Source of the DNA: Oscillospiraceae bacterium | Lineage (GTDB): Bacteria > Bacillota > Clostridia > Oscillospirales > Ruminococcaceae | NCBI GenBank assembly: GCA_022511485.1 | Contig: JAFLUJ010000036.1 | Coordinates: 1 to 5,950, forward strand | Length of the DNA: 5,950 bases | Direction of reading: 5' to 3' | In this document: positions 5,149-5,950 of the stretch, piece by piece | Numbering within the stretch: position 1 is the first letter of the stretch | Layout: every line of letters begins with the position of its first letter | Position numbers and translations under genes: made by a program | The notes under the pieces: generated by a model | The model's database searches: none | What the model was told of the DNA's origin: nothing | The model's input: only the letters and a program-made list of their open reading frames with translations

Positions 5149-5950
5149 CTATACCGATTCAGTAACTGACGCCCCCTTTTGTGAGAAAAGCTTCTTTTCC
5201 AGTTCGTATGTTATCACGAAAATTATTGCGGCGGTGCAGAGATAAATTATCGTTTCAAGCAGCAGACTTGAAAATGCAATGAATTTTGTCGCCGCCAAAG
5301 CCACCTGACAGCAGAAAAAGCAAAGTATAAAGGGCTTTACGATATATGCACCGATGTCAAAGGGGACATCTGCTGTCTTGCACACAAAAGCAATGCGGAC
5401 GATATTGCTGTAAATGTTGCTTGCGTAGTAGGAAATAAGCACTCCGGTAAATCCGAAAAGCTTTACAAAAATTATCACACAGAGTATCCTTATAATATAT
5501 TCACAGAGACTGTTCAGAGTGGAAAAATTCTGCTTGCCAAGTCCCTTTATGATACCCTCTAAAACGATCTCCAAGTAGATAAAGGGGACAACGGGGAACA
5601 TTTTTACAAGGGTCTCTCCAACAAGGCTGTCCGAGGGACAGATCACTGTTCCTATATTTTTTCCGGCGGTGAGCAGCATTCCCGAAATGAAAAATGAGTA
5701 ACAGAATGACCGCTCGAAAATCTTTCTTATGAGACTTTTTACACGCTCTGTATTTCCTGCCGAGCTTGCTCCTGCGATCTCCGGAATCAAAATGTTTGAC
5801 AGGCTTGTCAAAATTACAGCCGGATAAAAGACTGTGGGGATTATCATTGCTTCAAACATTCCGTATTCGCTCATTGCCCTCTCAGTTGATGAGTTGTAAT
5901 TGACCAGTGCGATGGGGACAAGGGCTTCATTCAGTGAGGACATTATCATT
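5149..5950 (-). CDS. SpoVB/MATE-type oligosaccharide flippase-like membrane protein, C-terminal part (runs off right edge)
   Basis: The last 266 codons of a longer gene are visible, ending in TAG at 5151-5149. The first visible codon is an internal-looking ATG with no ribosome binding site in view, and full-length relatives have roughly 450-540 residues, so the true start lies beyond the window. About six hydrophobic segments can be seen, for example IIPTVFYPAVILTSLSNILI, CYSFFISGMLLTAG, IIRILCVIIFVKLFG and LLETIIYLCTAAIIFVITYEL. SNILIPEIAGASSAGNTERVKSLI and IYLEIVLEGIIKGLGKQ match the layout typical of SpoVB and related polysaccharide exporters of the MOP superfamily, which flip lipid-linked sugars across the membrane. 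Substrate and role (sporulation, cell wall or polysaccharide) are open. It faces the 75-residue gene tail to tail with 16 bases between stops. Confidence 0.85.
   Translation of the reverse strand, partial: MIMSSLNEALVPIALVNYNSSTERAMSEYGMFEAMIIPTVFYPAVILTSLSNILIPEIAGASSAGNTERVKSLIRKIFERSFCYSFFISGMLLTAGKNIGTVICPSDSLVGETLVKMFPVVPFIYLEIVLEGIIKGLGKQNFSTLNSLCEYIIRILCVIIFVKLFGFTGVLISYYASNIYSNIVRIAFVCKTADVPFDIGAYIVKPFILCFFCCQVALAATKFIAFSSLLLETIIYLCTAAIIFVITYELEKKLFSQKGASVTESV

Noticed and set aside
1..5950. CRISPR array, insertion sequence, tRNA or integrase remnants
   Set aside because: Reading both strands I found no regularly spaced repeats, terminal inverted repeats, transposase-like sequence or tRNA cloverleaf.

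Overview
The window looks like chromosomal DNA from a low-to-moderate GC Clostridia member, most plausibly a Ruminococcus-like gut bacterium. This rests on AGGAGG-type ribosome binding sites, consensus TTGACA/TATAAT promoters with TGn extensions, a leucine T-box leader, and a long (553-residue) fungal/actinobacterial-type LeuA. The genus is an inference from style and cannot be proven here. I found no mobile element, tRNA, rRNA or CRISPR array.

Left edge (1-280): the first 32 codons of a minus-strand gene with a membrane-anchor N-terminus run off the window. Its ribosome binding site lies inside a terminator-like hairpin. The divergent intergenic region also carries a TGTACA palindrome and a good promoter facing right. 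Region 270-886 is a visibly AT-rich two-gene cassette. The first gene is a Phd/YefM-type antitoxin-like protein with no ATG, GTG or TTG at the proper start. Two bases downstream follows a 123-residue protein of unknown function, in the place where a toxin gene would be expected.

Centre (941-3034): a self-contained leucine-regulated unit. A perfect-consensus promoter drives a complete T-box leader (Leu specifier CTT, T-box motif, mutually exclusive antiterminator and terminator), then leuA, then a strong intrinsic terminator. Charged tRNA-Leu should cause early termination; uncharged tRNA-Leu should allow leuA expression and flow into leucine synthesis.

Right part (3036-5132): a second consensus promoter begins one base after the leuA terminator. 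It drives a 429-residue protein with a ParB/sulfiredoxin-like DGHH motif, a GNAT acetyltransferase 16 bases later, and possibly a 75-residue small protein. A minus-strand SpoVB/MATE-type flippase (C-terminal 266 residues only) converges on this operon with 16 bases between stop codons and no visible terminator.

The main candidates for new biology are the antitoxin-like/123-residue cassette with its missing start codon, the hairpin over the ribosome binding site at the left edge, and the DGHH protein paired with an acetyltransferase. The rest is well explained by known families.
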